Source: Podocnemis expansa
Taxonomy: Eukaryota; Chordata; Testudines; Podocnemididae
Reading direction: 5' to 3'
NCBI GenBank assembly: GCA_007922195.1
Contig: ML681997.1
Location: forward strand, 12,598,142 to 12,662,141
DNA: 64,000 bases
Shown: positions 46,568 through 57,510 of the stretch, in pieces
Layout of the letters: the number at the start of each line of letters is the position of its first letter
How positions within the stretch are numbered: position 1 is the stretch's first letter
The notes under the pieces: model-generated
Seen by the model: the letters and a program-made list of their open reading frames with translations, nothing else
Databases searched by the model: none
What the model was told of the DNA's origin: nothing
Translations under genes and position numbers: made by a program

Positions 46568-47442
46568 TGACAAATTCCAAAGGTGTAGCTGTGTCAGTCT
46601 AGTTCAGCAAAACAAATGAGGAGTCTAATGCCACTTTTAAAGTGTAACAAATTTATTTATCACAGGAGCGTTCATGGGAGCAAAATCCCACTTCAGATGC
46701 TTGAAGATGGAGAAGTACAAATGAATGGGAGGAAAATAAAATGCAGGGAAGTGTAAATCATAGGATCGGGTCAGACAGAGCAAATCAAATCAGTTGTTTA
46801 GATTCGCACAGTGGAGAACAGCATATTCGAGGGAGGTGAGATAAAAAGAAAGCAAAATTACCTGTTGGAATTAGAGGGAGAACAAGCTGAAATTCCTATT
46901 AGGAATAGGAATGATTCCTGTTAGGGTTACTAAGGCAATGGTGTCAAATCTACATATGAATTCCAGTTCTGCAGTGTCCCTTTGAAGCTTTGGTTTGTAA
47001 TCCATTTGTCAAAATACAGTTATTTAGAAGTCATCAGTGGAGTGAGCAGGAAGATTGAAGTGTTCCCCATTGGCTTTCGAATGTTATTTCTGATGTCAGA
47101 TTTCTGTCCATTTATTCTTTTGTTCAGACACTGTCCTGTTTGTCCAATATATAAGGCAGGGGGGCATTTCTGGCACATGATGGCATAAATTGCATTGGTG
47201 GGTGAGCAGGTGAATGAGCACTTGATGGTACAGTTGGCTTGATTAGGTCCTATGACGGTGTTTTTTGTGTAGATATGTGGGCAAAGTTGTCAACAGAGTT
47301 TGTTGCAGGGTTATTTGCCTGCTTTAATCTTTTTGTTGTTTGGTCTGTAGTTGCTGGTAAATATAACTACAGACCAAACATAAATGTTAAAGCAGACATA
47401 TATCGCTGCAACAAACCCCATTGCCAACTTTGTCAATATTTC
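46568..47442. mobile_element. PLE with internal inversion and 14-bp target duplication
   Basis: 46568-47357 is PLE tail and GIY-YIG coding on the - strand; about 47363-47442 is a second, partly overlapping piece of the same region on the + strand. Direct repeats tacacctagaatga (46554-46567, 47443-47456, 14 bp, perfect) bound the whole, so both pieces arrived in one event. Both arms contain the same sequence (from aactacagaccaaaca to tctacac) but differ by roughly a fifth of positions by eye. Confidence 0.88.
46850..47357 (-). pseudogene. PLE GIY-YIG endonuclease fragment
   Basis: Read on the - strand: the Cys/His cluster (near 47300), the TCSPTNAIYAIMC-like stretch (near 47190), CQKCPPALYIGQTGQ (about 47130-47175), and the NKRINGQKSDIRN-like helix (near 47090), then a decayed C-terminus. 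The nuclease core YIGQTGQ is kept but the frame shifts soon after it. Confidence 0.7.
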
Positions 47443-47636
47443 TACACCTAGAATGAGTTTTCTTTGGGAGTGGACATTATATTTTCCAAGACAGGAACAA
47501 AAATAAATCCTATATATAGAACAGAATAGATATCTTTTTGCCATGTGTGCATATAAAACCTATTATTATTATACTAGGGTCTCTGATGCAATGTAAGATT
47601 AAATTCTGTGCAGCCGTCAGACATACCAGTTTTCCT

Positions 47637-48066
47637 TAAAAACAGGGAGTCTGGTGGTACTTAAAAAACTAACAGATTTGTTTTTTGCATGAGGATTCAT
47701 GGGAGAAAAATTCCACTTCATCAGATACTTGAAGAGGGGTTTGCCATCTTCAACTGTCTGGCAAAGTGGGATTTTTTCCCACAAAAGCTCATGGAATAAA
47801 TAAATTAGTTTGTCTTTTAAGTGCCACCATACCGTAGCTGTAATGCGGCGTTTTGCAGCGTGGGGCACATTCCAATCGGAACATGCCCCTTCCCATTAGC
47901 CGTGCTTAGAGCAGGTGCCGCAAAGCCGCCCCTTTAATAGCGTGGCTCTATTGAGATGCTTCGGGCCACCTCAGGCTTTTCCCCATCGCCCCTCCATAGT
48001 TATGGCCTTACACCAGACTCCATTTGCTTTACTGAACTAGAGACTAACACAGCTACCCCTTTGGAT
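47637..48066. mobile_element. Hairpin-shaped PLE tail with 11-bp target duplication and a CpG-rich insert
   Basis: Left arm (ggagtctggtggtacttaaa, then gcatgaggattcatgggaga) and right arm (gtgggattttttcccacaaa, then ctcatggaataaataaatta, then cttttaagtgccacca) are opposite copies of the PLE tail, and the far end gagactaacacagctacccc (near 48033) completes it. Perfect repeats ccagttttcct (47626-47636, 48067-48077) flank the element. A 181-bp CpG-rich piece is inserted at 47830. Confidence 0.82.
47830..48010. mobile_element. CpG-rich 181-bp insertion of unknown family
   Basis: It breaks the PLE tail between gccacca and gactccatttgctt. Direct repeats cacca (47825-47829, 48011-48015) flank it. 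It has about 11 CG dinucleotides in 181 bases, far above the neighbouring DNA, and an imperfect hairpin (ggggcacattcc/ggaacatgcccc). I do not recognise the family; the ends show no convincing inverted repeats. Confidence 0.6.
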
Positions 48067-48303
48067 CCAGTTTTCCTGTTCTTCTATGTCTCTGTCATTG
48101 CTCTGATAAGATAAATCTTGAGCCAAATTCATCTTTTGTGGATTATACAGCCAACAGTTATTCCCAAGGTTTGCTGTGTATGTTTCTGTTTTAACTGATT
48201 TTACCATTTTAAAGTGTATATTATATAGATTGATTTAAAATAAGGTTAACTATAATGCTATTGTAAGAAATGGCTATGTACCATCAAACATGCATGTAAG
48301 TAT

Positions 48304-48487
48304 AAAAAAAGCAAGGAGTCTTGTGGTACTTAAAGACTAACAGATTTATTTATGGCATGAGCTTTTGTGGGAGAATATCCCATTTCAAGCTCATGCGATA
48401 AATAAATCTGTTAGTCTTTAAGTGCCAAAAGACTCCTTGCTTTTTTTGCTTTAATAGACTAACACAGCTGCCCCTTTGGAACTTGAC
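48304..48487. mobile_element. Hairpin-shaped PLE tail with 13-bp target duplication
   Basis: Left arm gcaaggagtcttgtggtact, aaagactaacagatttattt, gcatgagcttttgtgggaga; right arm aagctcatgcgataaataaa, ctgttagtctttaagtgcca, aaagactccttgcttttttt. They are near-perfect reverse complements meeting at about 48382. The terminal piece gactaacacagctgcccctt and tggaacttgac lies only on the right. Perfect repeats tgcatgtaagtat (48291-48303, 48488-48500) prove a single insertion. Confidence 0.9.
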
Positions 48488-48500
48488 TGCATGTAAGTAT

Positions 48501-50030
48501 GTTACAGTATTTGACCAATCAAAGACAATTGCAGTTTTCCCTTTACAACATAGTAGGCTTATTCCAAAGGACATGTATACCACCCAGAAAACTGCAGAAT
48601 AATTTTTTAAAATATCTGTGTTTAACTAATTTGGAAATGAGGAATGTAAGGATATTTTATATATTCAGAGGGACAAGTCTTGCATCTAAATCTACACACT
48701 TAGCTACTTTACCCCCTGAACTGAGTGTGGGCTCTTTGTGGGTTCAGGGATCCACGCATGCAGATCTACTTGGATGATCTAATGCCCAGTTAATTGATTT
48801 TTCAAATACATGGTCTTCTTATTTTAGTGGCATGGAGTTCTATGAGGAAAAAAGTATAAGCCACACCACAAACTGTGAAAGTATATTTCCTGGTCTCGTG
48901 GATACATTTTCATGGATTAAAAAAAGAAAAATTAAACACTAAAACCAAATTGCAAATGCATCTCAGAGAGATTTAAATCTTAACCTACTAGCTTGAAACT
49001 CTCAAACTGTGTAAGGAAACATTAGCATTTGTCTGTTGTAAATTTTAAAAGTTATAAACATTACATTCAGAATTGTCAGACTGCGAAAATTAAAAGTAAT
49101 TAAGAAAAATATTCTACAGATCTCTGGCATCTCTTTGCCATTTTTTCCTCAATATGGTATGAGAGAGACAATTGTAATAACTTGGTGCTACTGAACTCCA
49201 ATTTAATTTGATCTTGTTCCTTAATTCTGACAGATTGTTTTTAAGTTTCCCATCTGTTCCATAGATATCTCAGATGATTGAATCTTAGGAAAAATGTCTA
49301 ATAGCTGATCCGTCTGAGTCAATGCCAGTTATTTAATGTGATATCTTCCCCACTAGAGCCTAATGCAGCCCAACCAAAATAAATGTTGGACCTGCATTAG
49401 GGGTGAAAGGAAAGGTATACAAGCTATCTATTCTTCAAGGGGACTCCACCATCCCATCAAATGTAATGTCTCAGGTGACTTATATTGTCCTGCAACCACA
49501 ACACAAAAGAAGGGAAATGCAAAAGAGTAACAAAGAAATAAAAATTTACTTGTAGAAGGACAAATAGTCACAACGGTATCTGAAAAAAGTGTAATTGAAA
49601 GTGATTGGAGAACAGTGTTTTAGATGGTTGTATAATATACTGCACTCCAGGAAACTGAAATCTTTTATAGCCTCAGACTTAAGTTCAGTCTTTCTGAATA
49701 TACAAAATATGACTAATCACAACCTCATATTCAACCAGAGAATCTGCCTCTACCTATAACAAAAAAAAATACACCCATTCATGCAAAATAGCACAAAAAG
49801 ACTGTGTCCCTCAGTTTAAATTCCCTTGCAAATTACATCTGGGGCAGGAGCCATCAGTATCAGAAAGAGACCTATGGTGGCAGCAGGCATAATATGAATT
49901 TTAACATCTAAATCTAATGTGCAAGCAGTTTATCTGTGGGTGCACTGCAACTGAGATCAGTTGGGCCCAGTGACAGGTTGCTATTGGGAGCAAGAGCACT
50001 CATTGGAAATAGTCTCTCTTTATGGCCCAC
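48501..50030. other. Intron DNA without recognised features
   Basis: A/T-rich sequence with no exon or repeat family recognised. Confidence 0.45.
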
Positions 50031-50650
50031 TGTCACAGACCCCACAGTCCAGCCCCTGGTAGGCACTCCCAGTTACGATATTTGGGGAATTAAGCTCCAG
50101 TCCACTCCCCAGTGTCCAGCACTGTCCATGTTCTAAAGCTCATTGCAGAGCAATCCACCCCATTGTTGAGTCCCAGTTCAAGGTACACCCTCCTCTTGGG
50201 AAAAGTCTAGTTCCAGCATCTCACTAGGTAGGTCCCAGTGTCTGCTCCTGGTCTTACACCACTCACCAGCAACATCAGAAAGAGGTGGAGAGGGACCCAG
50301 GGTCCCTGTACACCTCTCACCAGGCATCACCTCAACCCCCAGTCTACTTCCCTGGCACCCCCATATCTTCCACCAAACCCACCTCCTGAAGGCTTCCTTG
50401 AGGCTCTTCTTGAGCCCCAGAAGTCAGAACCTTCCTTCAGCTTCACTCTAGCTCCACCCAAGCCCCAGCAATCTCTGTCCTTTTCTCCCTTGCAGGGCTT
50501 TTTGCAGGCTGTCCCAGTCTACCTGTGCAGCCAGCTTTTCTAGCTTGAGCTGTGCTCTGATTGGCCCATTACCCTTCTTCTTGATTGGCTGCTCTCCCAG
50601 GGCCCTCCTTAATCCCTTTTCTGCCAGTGCAGTGCAACCGCCACCTCACA
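50031..50650. mobile_element. LTR-like element, 620 bp (candidate solo LTR)
   Basis: Begins tgtcacagaccccacagtcc and ends aaccgccacctcaca (TG...CA). Flanking 5-mers cccac (50026-50030) and ctcac (50651-50655) agree at 4 of 5. GC-rich interior with CCAAT-like tgattggc words (50556, 50582). The proline-rich open frame 50238-50543 lies within it and is not a gene. Confidence 0.5.
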
Positions 50651-50655
50651 CTCAC

Positions 50656-52143
50656 CATTAACTTTCTCTAGGGACAGCTGAACATCTCCACTTATATCCC
50701 ATAAATGTGTGTTTACATTCTGGTTGCTCTATAGGTATTTGCATGTGTCATGTGGGTTTGCCCAGATGTGGATTTTATAAGCAATGGGAGATTCTTTGTT
50801 GCACAAAATTGTAGTTTTGGGGTGAGGAGTCCATTAGCTGCTGGAGTTATATTATCCTTCTGAATGGGATTAAAATCACTGTGGATGAGGAGTCTTCTTT
50901 GCTCTCTTCTATCCTTTTACAGGGTCAGCCAAACTGCAGCGCCTAGTGCCCTGATATATACCTTAGGGTCATTTTAAAATAGAGTTCTGTGTGGATAACT
51001 TACTCTTGGTAAAATACTGCTAAAATTGCATAAAGGTTTTGTATCTTGCTTCCCCTTTTAGTTATTTATATTCTGAGGAGTTATTTAAAAAACAAAACGA
51101 AACGAAACAACAACAAAAAGAAGCAAACGAACAAAAAACCCCACGTTACTAGAAACTGTTTATTAGTAGGTCAGAGAGTAAGAAGTGAATATACATCATA
51201 ACTGTACTTCAAATATTGTTGAAGGACTTCACTGCAACCTGCAAGTACTCCATCATTAACTTAATTTACTGAATTGAAAACCTGTATGATTCACAGAGTA
51301 AGAAATGATTTTACCAGTCATATGTACTGCACCTAGGCATTGCAAATGAGGGGCTGACACCATAATGAGGAGAGCAGTATAAACTTGCTTTTGTGAGTTT
51401 TAAAGGGACACCAACTTTGAAATCACACTTGTGTCTGAAAATGTTAAGTTGTTACAAGTAAAAGCTAAGATTACTAAAATGCAAAGAAATTAGAGATAGA
51501 AAAAGAATTCTCTACTTTTTCAGTGCTCTGTGAAGAGTCAGTTTTGTTTCCCATGTATGGTAAGTTAATAAGTTGCATGTGAGTTTTTCATACCAAAATG
51601 GGAGAACTTTAAAAAAAGAAAAGCATTGTCAAACCACAAAAAACTGGTATTAGCTGGAACTATGTATAATTTGGTTTTCCAAATAACAAGATTTCAGTTT
51701 GATGGGGTCTGTTTTAAGGCCAGATCCCAGCAATTGATTACAAGCAGAGGGAAGACGTCTTTTGCTCAAGACTTCAGTGGGGCTCCTTGCAAGTGCTAGG
51801 GTGCATCCATGAAGATCTTATTCCAGGCTTACAGCCTATATCTGTCCCTGATATCTGAAATAACTTGATTTTTTGAAGCTCTTTCCTGCTGTTATAATAA
51901 ATAACCATACCCTGAGGTTTTTTTCCTGCCATAGTGACTTAAGAGTGGATAAAGTCACCTGTGTTTTTTGCTGAACTCAGTGGATTTTGGATCAGACCCT
52001 TGTTGCATTGCAATGTTAATAAAATGTCATACATGTCTATGTAGTGAAAAATAAAAATCATGATGTATAAGGTTAATAATGCTGCATTAATCCACACTGG
52101 TTTATTCAGAGTGCATTGATCTGTTTTTCCCTCTCTTCCTTAG
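50656..52143. other. Intron DNA up to the NUDT14 acceptor
   Basis: A/T-rich, with an aaacgaaacgaaacaacaac run near 51090-51110. Nothing else recognised except the acceptor tract ctctcttccttag at 52131-52143. Confidence 0.5.
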
Positions 52144-52208
52144 TGTCTCAGTCCTGATTTTTAATTCTTCTCGGCAGTGCTTTCTTCTGGTGAAGCAGTT
52201 CCGCCCAG
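52144..52208 (+). CDS. NUDT14: NUDT14 exon (third coding exon)
   Basis: 65-nt exon between acceptor ...ctcttccttag and donor gtaatc. The first base completes the Ser codon left open by the previous exon. It then encodes VSVLIFNSSRQ and CFLLVKQFRP and ends one base into the next codon. This is the N-terminal beta-strand region of the Nudix fold, where the conserved KQFRP motif sits in ADP-ribose/UDP-sugar pyrophosphatases. The phases 2 then 1 match both neighbours, so splicing restores a continuous reading frame. The exon is too short to be found by ORF length and was recognised by its residues. No damage seen. Confidence 0.95.
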
Positions 52209-54205
52209 GTAATCCTCTTCTTAGCTTTACTTTTGCTCTCAGATGAAGCAAGCTATTAAGGGTTTAGCAGTTAAAAATTGGTTAGTGTATGGATAATAGT
52301 GATGATTCAAATCAAGTTTCTTCTTGACCTGTGGTAGTTAGCAGATGGTTTATGCCCTGAATTGAGTTTTATGTTCCTTATTTTAAAACCATTAATCTTG
52401 CCTAATGCAAGCAATATATGCCTGGGAATTTAAAACAAACTCCAAATTAGGGAATAGTGGTATACTGTACACACATATATTTTTGTTTTATTATATATTG
52501 CAAAGTAATAGGTAGATTATTGACTCTCTTAATTGTAAGAGGTGGTGATACCTTAAGAGAGTATATATTTAAATTAATTTCAGCCTTTTTGTGTCAATTG
52601 TTTTGACATGATTTATTTTTGGAGGTTAAAAATAAGATGTATATTTTCTCAGCACATTGTTTTTAATCCAAATGTTTTTTAAAAAAAGTCTTAAAGATAT
52701 TTCTTTTTTTCCTCTCTCTCTCTGTTGCTAAGAGATCGTTTCAAGACCATTCTGGTGCCTGTCATTTGAAACTTTCTGGTACAGTGTCTTACCATCAGCA
52801 CTTGCCTAGAATGATTGATAAGGTAGTTTAGCGTAATGCAACAATATTGTAACTTAAGCTCATGTTTCCATTGAGCAGTCTATTTTCTATTCTAAGGACT
52901 AGGGTTTATTTACATGCGTACTTAAAATCCTTCTGTCTTCTAATTCCAACCAAACAGAAACTGCTAGCACATCTATTATTCTCATTTTTAGGTGGTTGTA
53001 ACTGTAAATATGTTTCATGACCCTTTTTTTCAAAGGCCTAGTGTGAAACTCACTCCTGTGCTGAGTGCACAAGGTTCAATGCACACATAAACATTTTAGT
53101 AATATGCAAGACAAAGCTGGACACTTTGTCTTTGAATCAGGACTAATGCATAATAAAGCTAATTATTTTTGCAAATAATATAATAAATATTGTAATAAAA
53201 GGTGATTTTCAGGATGAAATTATGACGACAAGAGAAACACAGTAAGCTGCTAGGCAATATGAAATTAAGTTGGTCCATAAACAAAAGTAGAGAAAACTGA
53301 ATAAATGGAGCACTCACAATAAGTGCTCTGGCTCAGTGGATACCTTCAATATACCATCTCCTTGGAAATATTGGGTTTTGTTGACTCTACAGGGCTTAGC
53401 CTCCCAGGAAGCCTGCTGTTTCAGTGTTATATTCACTGAGGGCCCTGACTGTGCTTAGAATGAGTGGCCTACCAAGCAAATGGAAGGTCAAACATTCCAT
53501 GGCAGCTCTTCCACAAACCCACTCTCACCAGAGTATTTATTTTAGAGTTAGAGCTCCATTGCCTGGGGATGGTTTGCCATGGTGTCTGTAAGAGTGCAAA
53601 GATCAAGGGATGCTATTTTATTTTTTCTTTCCCATTTGCTCCCATGTCAGAATCCCAACCAAAAGAGGGTAGGAGCATGGCACATCTCCATAGCTATTTG
53701 AGACTTTGTGAATAAACAGCAATTTAAATAAGTAGGCATGTCTACTATAAGTGTGACTGTTACATATATGTACTTACCCCTCCTCAGGCAGATGAGAGAA
53801 TACAGCTAATTGACTCTTCTGGTAAAATAAACTCTAAAAGAATGCTGCAGTGGTTTCCATATTAGTTCCTTGTAGATGCCCCTACTGAGAGAGACTCTCA
53901 GTATCATTCATTTTGGTAGTCAGTGGAGCATGTCTTTACAAATACAGTTAAACAGTATGTGACTAATGAAGACACAGATTATTACCAATAAATATACACT
54001 AGGTGATTTTCAGATTAAAGAACAACAAACTCACAATAGATTGTATGTATTTGCTGTTCCAATGACTCAAAATATATAGCTTATATAAAGCTTGAGTCAC
54101 CAGTCATGTTTTCCCAAACTGAGCTCCCAAACAGTTGGTGAAAACAAAAAGAAACTAAATGTTTAAACAGCAAACCAGTTTCCTTCCTGATCTGCTAAAC
54201 TCCAA
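52209..54205. other. NUDT14 intron (next), first part, without recognised features
   Basis: Donor gtaatc at 52209. A/T-rich sequence; no exon or repeat family recognised. Confidence 0.5.
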
Positions 54206-54585
54206 GGCTATGTCTACACTGGAGGCTTAAGTCGACTTAATCACGCTGAAGTAGAATTAAGCAACTCCATGGCCACATTTGATGTTTATTAAGTCAACAT
54301 AAGGGTTCCCTTAAGTCGACTTAATAACTCCTGCCCTTAAAGTCAGCATTAAGAGTTAACGTGACTTTATTAAATTGACTTAATAAATGTGGCCATTTAG
54401 TCAACTTAAGCCAGGATAGCCATTTAAGTCAACTTTATAAAGTCACCTTAAGCCAGGGGATGCACTTAAAGTTGACTTTATTAAGTTGACTTTATTGTCT
54501 GCTATGTCTCTAAGTCGACTTAATAAAGTAACTTTGTCAAACTTGTTAAGTCAACTTAACTGAGCCTTCTAGTGTAGACATAGCC
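54206..54585. mobile_element. Palindromic MITE, AAGTCGACTT-word type, 380 bp
   Basis: Ends ggctatgtctacact (54206-54220) and agtgtagacatagcc (54571-54585) are perfect 15-base inverted repeats. Flanks caa and taa fit a TAA-type 3-bp target with one change. The interior carries many copies and variants of taagtcgactta, ttaagtcaactt and aagttgactt. No coding capacity. It sits in the NUDT14 intron. Confidence 0.85.
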
Positions 54586-54588
54586 TAA

Positions 54589-57510
54589 GAGACTCTCCAG
54601 ATCTGTACTATTGTCTCCTACTTTTTCTCCTTTGAGAGCAAACAAGCCTCTCATTTCGGTTACTTGAACAGGCTTGTTTTGAGTAACAGTATCACCCAGT
54701 TTGCCTAACGAGTTCAGTTGATGTGTGCCTCTGCTGCATGGAAAGGAAGTTACATATTTAGGACTTCCTTCTCTGAGAATTCACAGTACTTGGCTAGATG
54801 TCTGATCCCTAATCAAGATTCGTGATGAATCCTTCATTTTTCCTGGAAGCAAAAATGATATACTGGGGCTAGTGTCCCTGGCCTATGTACATCTCAGCAT
54901 TGTGTCAGGTATGGTGAGGGAGTGCCGTATTGTAATAAAAAAAGCAGGTGGCTCTGACCTAAGAGGCATCACCTATCAGCTCCCCAAAAGACTTTCATTA
55001 CCCCCATCATATTTCTCTAAACAAGTACACAACAAATTTGGCCTTGCGATCATGCTTATATCATGCCCAAAAGATAAATAAGCATTACCCAGTATCCAGA
55101 GATGTAGCCTAAACAGCAAAGTCTTGATCTAACCCTGTGATAAGAATTAGGGCTTCACAAAAGGATGCATGATAATTATTGAAAGAACTTTCTAGTTTTC
55201 CATAACACTTTCCAAACTCTTTTCTTGGATCCTGGAAGACACCATGAATTCATTCTAGCATTTATAACACTTACAATTATGAATTTGTCCTTGTAATTAC
55301 GTTGTATAGACAATGCTTGTGTAATACCAAATTGATAACAGTTTGTGAAAATGGTAACATTGTTAGCTTCATATTAGCACTAAATTTCTCTGTTTTAGAG
55401 TTTGAGGCCAGAGGGACCACCATGTCATCTAGTCTGATCTCCTGTCACTAAACAACACACCAACATCTAGCCCAGCAACCAGTGTTAGACCAAAATATTA
55501 GAACATTCAGGCTGTCAAGTTTAATTCTTTTTCAGAATTGTATGCGTGATAATACTTTTATTGGAGTATCTTCTCAAAAGATATTTGCCCAATAAAATAT
55601 ATCAACTCACCTGCCTGTCTCTCTCTTATCTTTGGACAAATACAGCTAAAACAGTGTTGCAAACAGCTAAGAATCTGACATTTCTTTTGATTGGAAAACT
55701 AACCATGTTGTTAAATTTGTCAGTAATTCTGAGCTCAGCTGCGATTGTGTGTATTGCAGGTATTAGTTGTCTTATTTGAAATCAAGACTGGTGGAATCTG
55801 ACCTCGCTAACCATGTCATGGCATAGTTCCAGGAAAAGAAGGAAACATTTTGAGTATTTTCCCATGTTAACCATCTGATTCAAGCTCAAATTTTTAGATG
55901 GTAGAGCAAACACATTAAAGATCCAACAAAGAAAACAAGAGAGGCAGATCCTCAACTCATGTAAGTGGTCAGACCTCTTGGAACTATGGTAGTTTATGTC
56001 ATTTGAGGATCTGTCTTCAGGATCTCCTTGACTTAAAACAAGTACCTCAGTAGTCTCCTGTTTCTTTGAGAGTAGTATTCCTTTATAACCAAATATAGAA
56101 GTGGACAATATAAAAGGCTTTAAAAACATTGGATGAAGTTCAGTTGCTAACAGAACATAGTTGTCCATTAAATTGGTATTCTCTTAGGTAATCGAGCTTT
56201 AACATTTGAAATGATATTTGGAAAAAAAATTGCATGTTTGTTGTTTACTTGGAACTTATGTTACACTTATATATTTAAATATTATTAAGGTATAATAAAC
56301 ATCACAGATTATTAAATAGAATAGCAGTTGATGGGATATCATAAATTATTAAATAAATGAACTGTTTTCATGCCAGACATCTTACAACATTTTAATATCA
56401 TGTTTTTCTTAATCTAGTATCAGTTTTGTTATTAAAGGAAAGGGGCTGAAGATGGGAGACTTTGCAAAGAAGAGACAAATGGAGATACAGCTGTAAAATA
56501 ACATTTGAATGGTTCTAATATTTTTAATAGTACTTCTCTGTGTTTTAGGACCCAATCCTGAAGGCTTTACTTATGTAAAATGTCCATTGATATCAGTAAA
56601 AGTTTTTACAAAGACTGTAGAATCTGGCCTTTAGTATTTGCTTTAGGAGTGTATTACAGTGACAGCTGTTTCTAGATTAATGCAAAAGGTCCTTTGCAAA
56701 TTCCACTCAAGAATCTGTGCAAAGAACTATATGTTCAAAAGAGGATTTTTCAAACAAACATACATGCTTTTCATAACCCTGTCCAAATAACAGCTGAGTT
56801 GACAGGCTGAAAGACTCATCATTGTGCACATGGTACACAATGTACAGACCAACTTCCCAGCAGAGATAAATGCATAGATTAAAATAAACCCTGATATGTA
56901 CATTGGCCAACAAATGGAAGTTGTTTTGAACAACAGATTTCTGGGTTGAACCAGCTGCACTTAGCTTTGATAGCCCGTATGAGATTCGTATATCAATATA
57001 AACAGAACTAATGCTCAAAGGACCATTTCACATAAGGGAAATGTTAAAACAAAAATTTCACTGTCCTTCAGTCTTTCTAAATAGCATACATTGGTTTCCC
57101 GAATTGGTATTAAGTGCTTCACAAGTAAGCATTTTTAAATACCCACATCTTTTAGCACTTGTGTACCGTTGGTATATAATGTATTTTGGATACAGATTTT
57201 CAAAAGGTAAGCAATGCTCCATGTTCCAGTTGCTTACATAAGTAGTTATTGGGGCCTGTCACCTTTGTGTGCAGGTGACAGAATAGTCCATGCAAAACCC
57301 ATCAACTATGTGTGAAAGCAAGTGTACAAAAGTTATGCATTAATGTAATTTTTATATGTACACCAATGAGACACCTGAACTCCTTTTTAAATAGGGCCCT
57401 ATGGGATTTATTATCTGTTAGCTGAATTTGTTACAAATTACACGATGAAATGCATATATTAAAAGCAGACTTTTTCAAGTACAGTTGCTATTTCTTTTGC
57501 ATTTTTTTAG
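54589..57510. other. Intron DNA with a CR1 tail remnant
   Basis: 55400-55490 (gaggccagagggaccaccat, then tctagtctgatctcctg) resembles a minus-strand CR1/L3 3' end. Near 56550-56640 a loose palindromic repeat may be present. The open frame 57011-57241 and others show no protein features. Confidence 0.45.

Noticed and set aside
50238..50543. 101-codon proline-rich open frame
   Set aside because: Lies inside an LTR-like element and has no recognisable domain.
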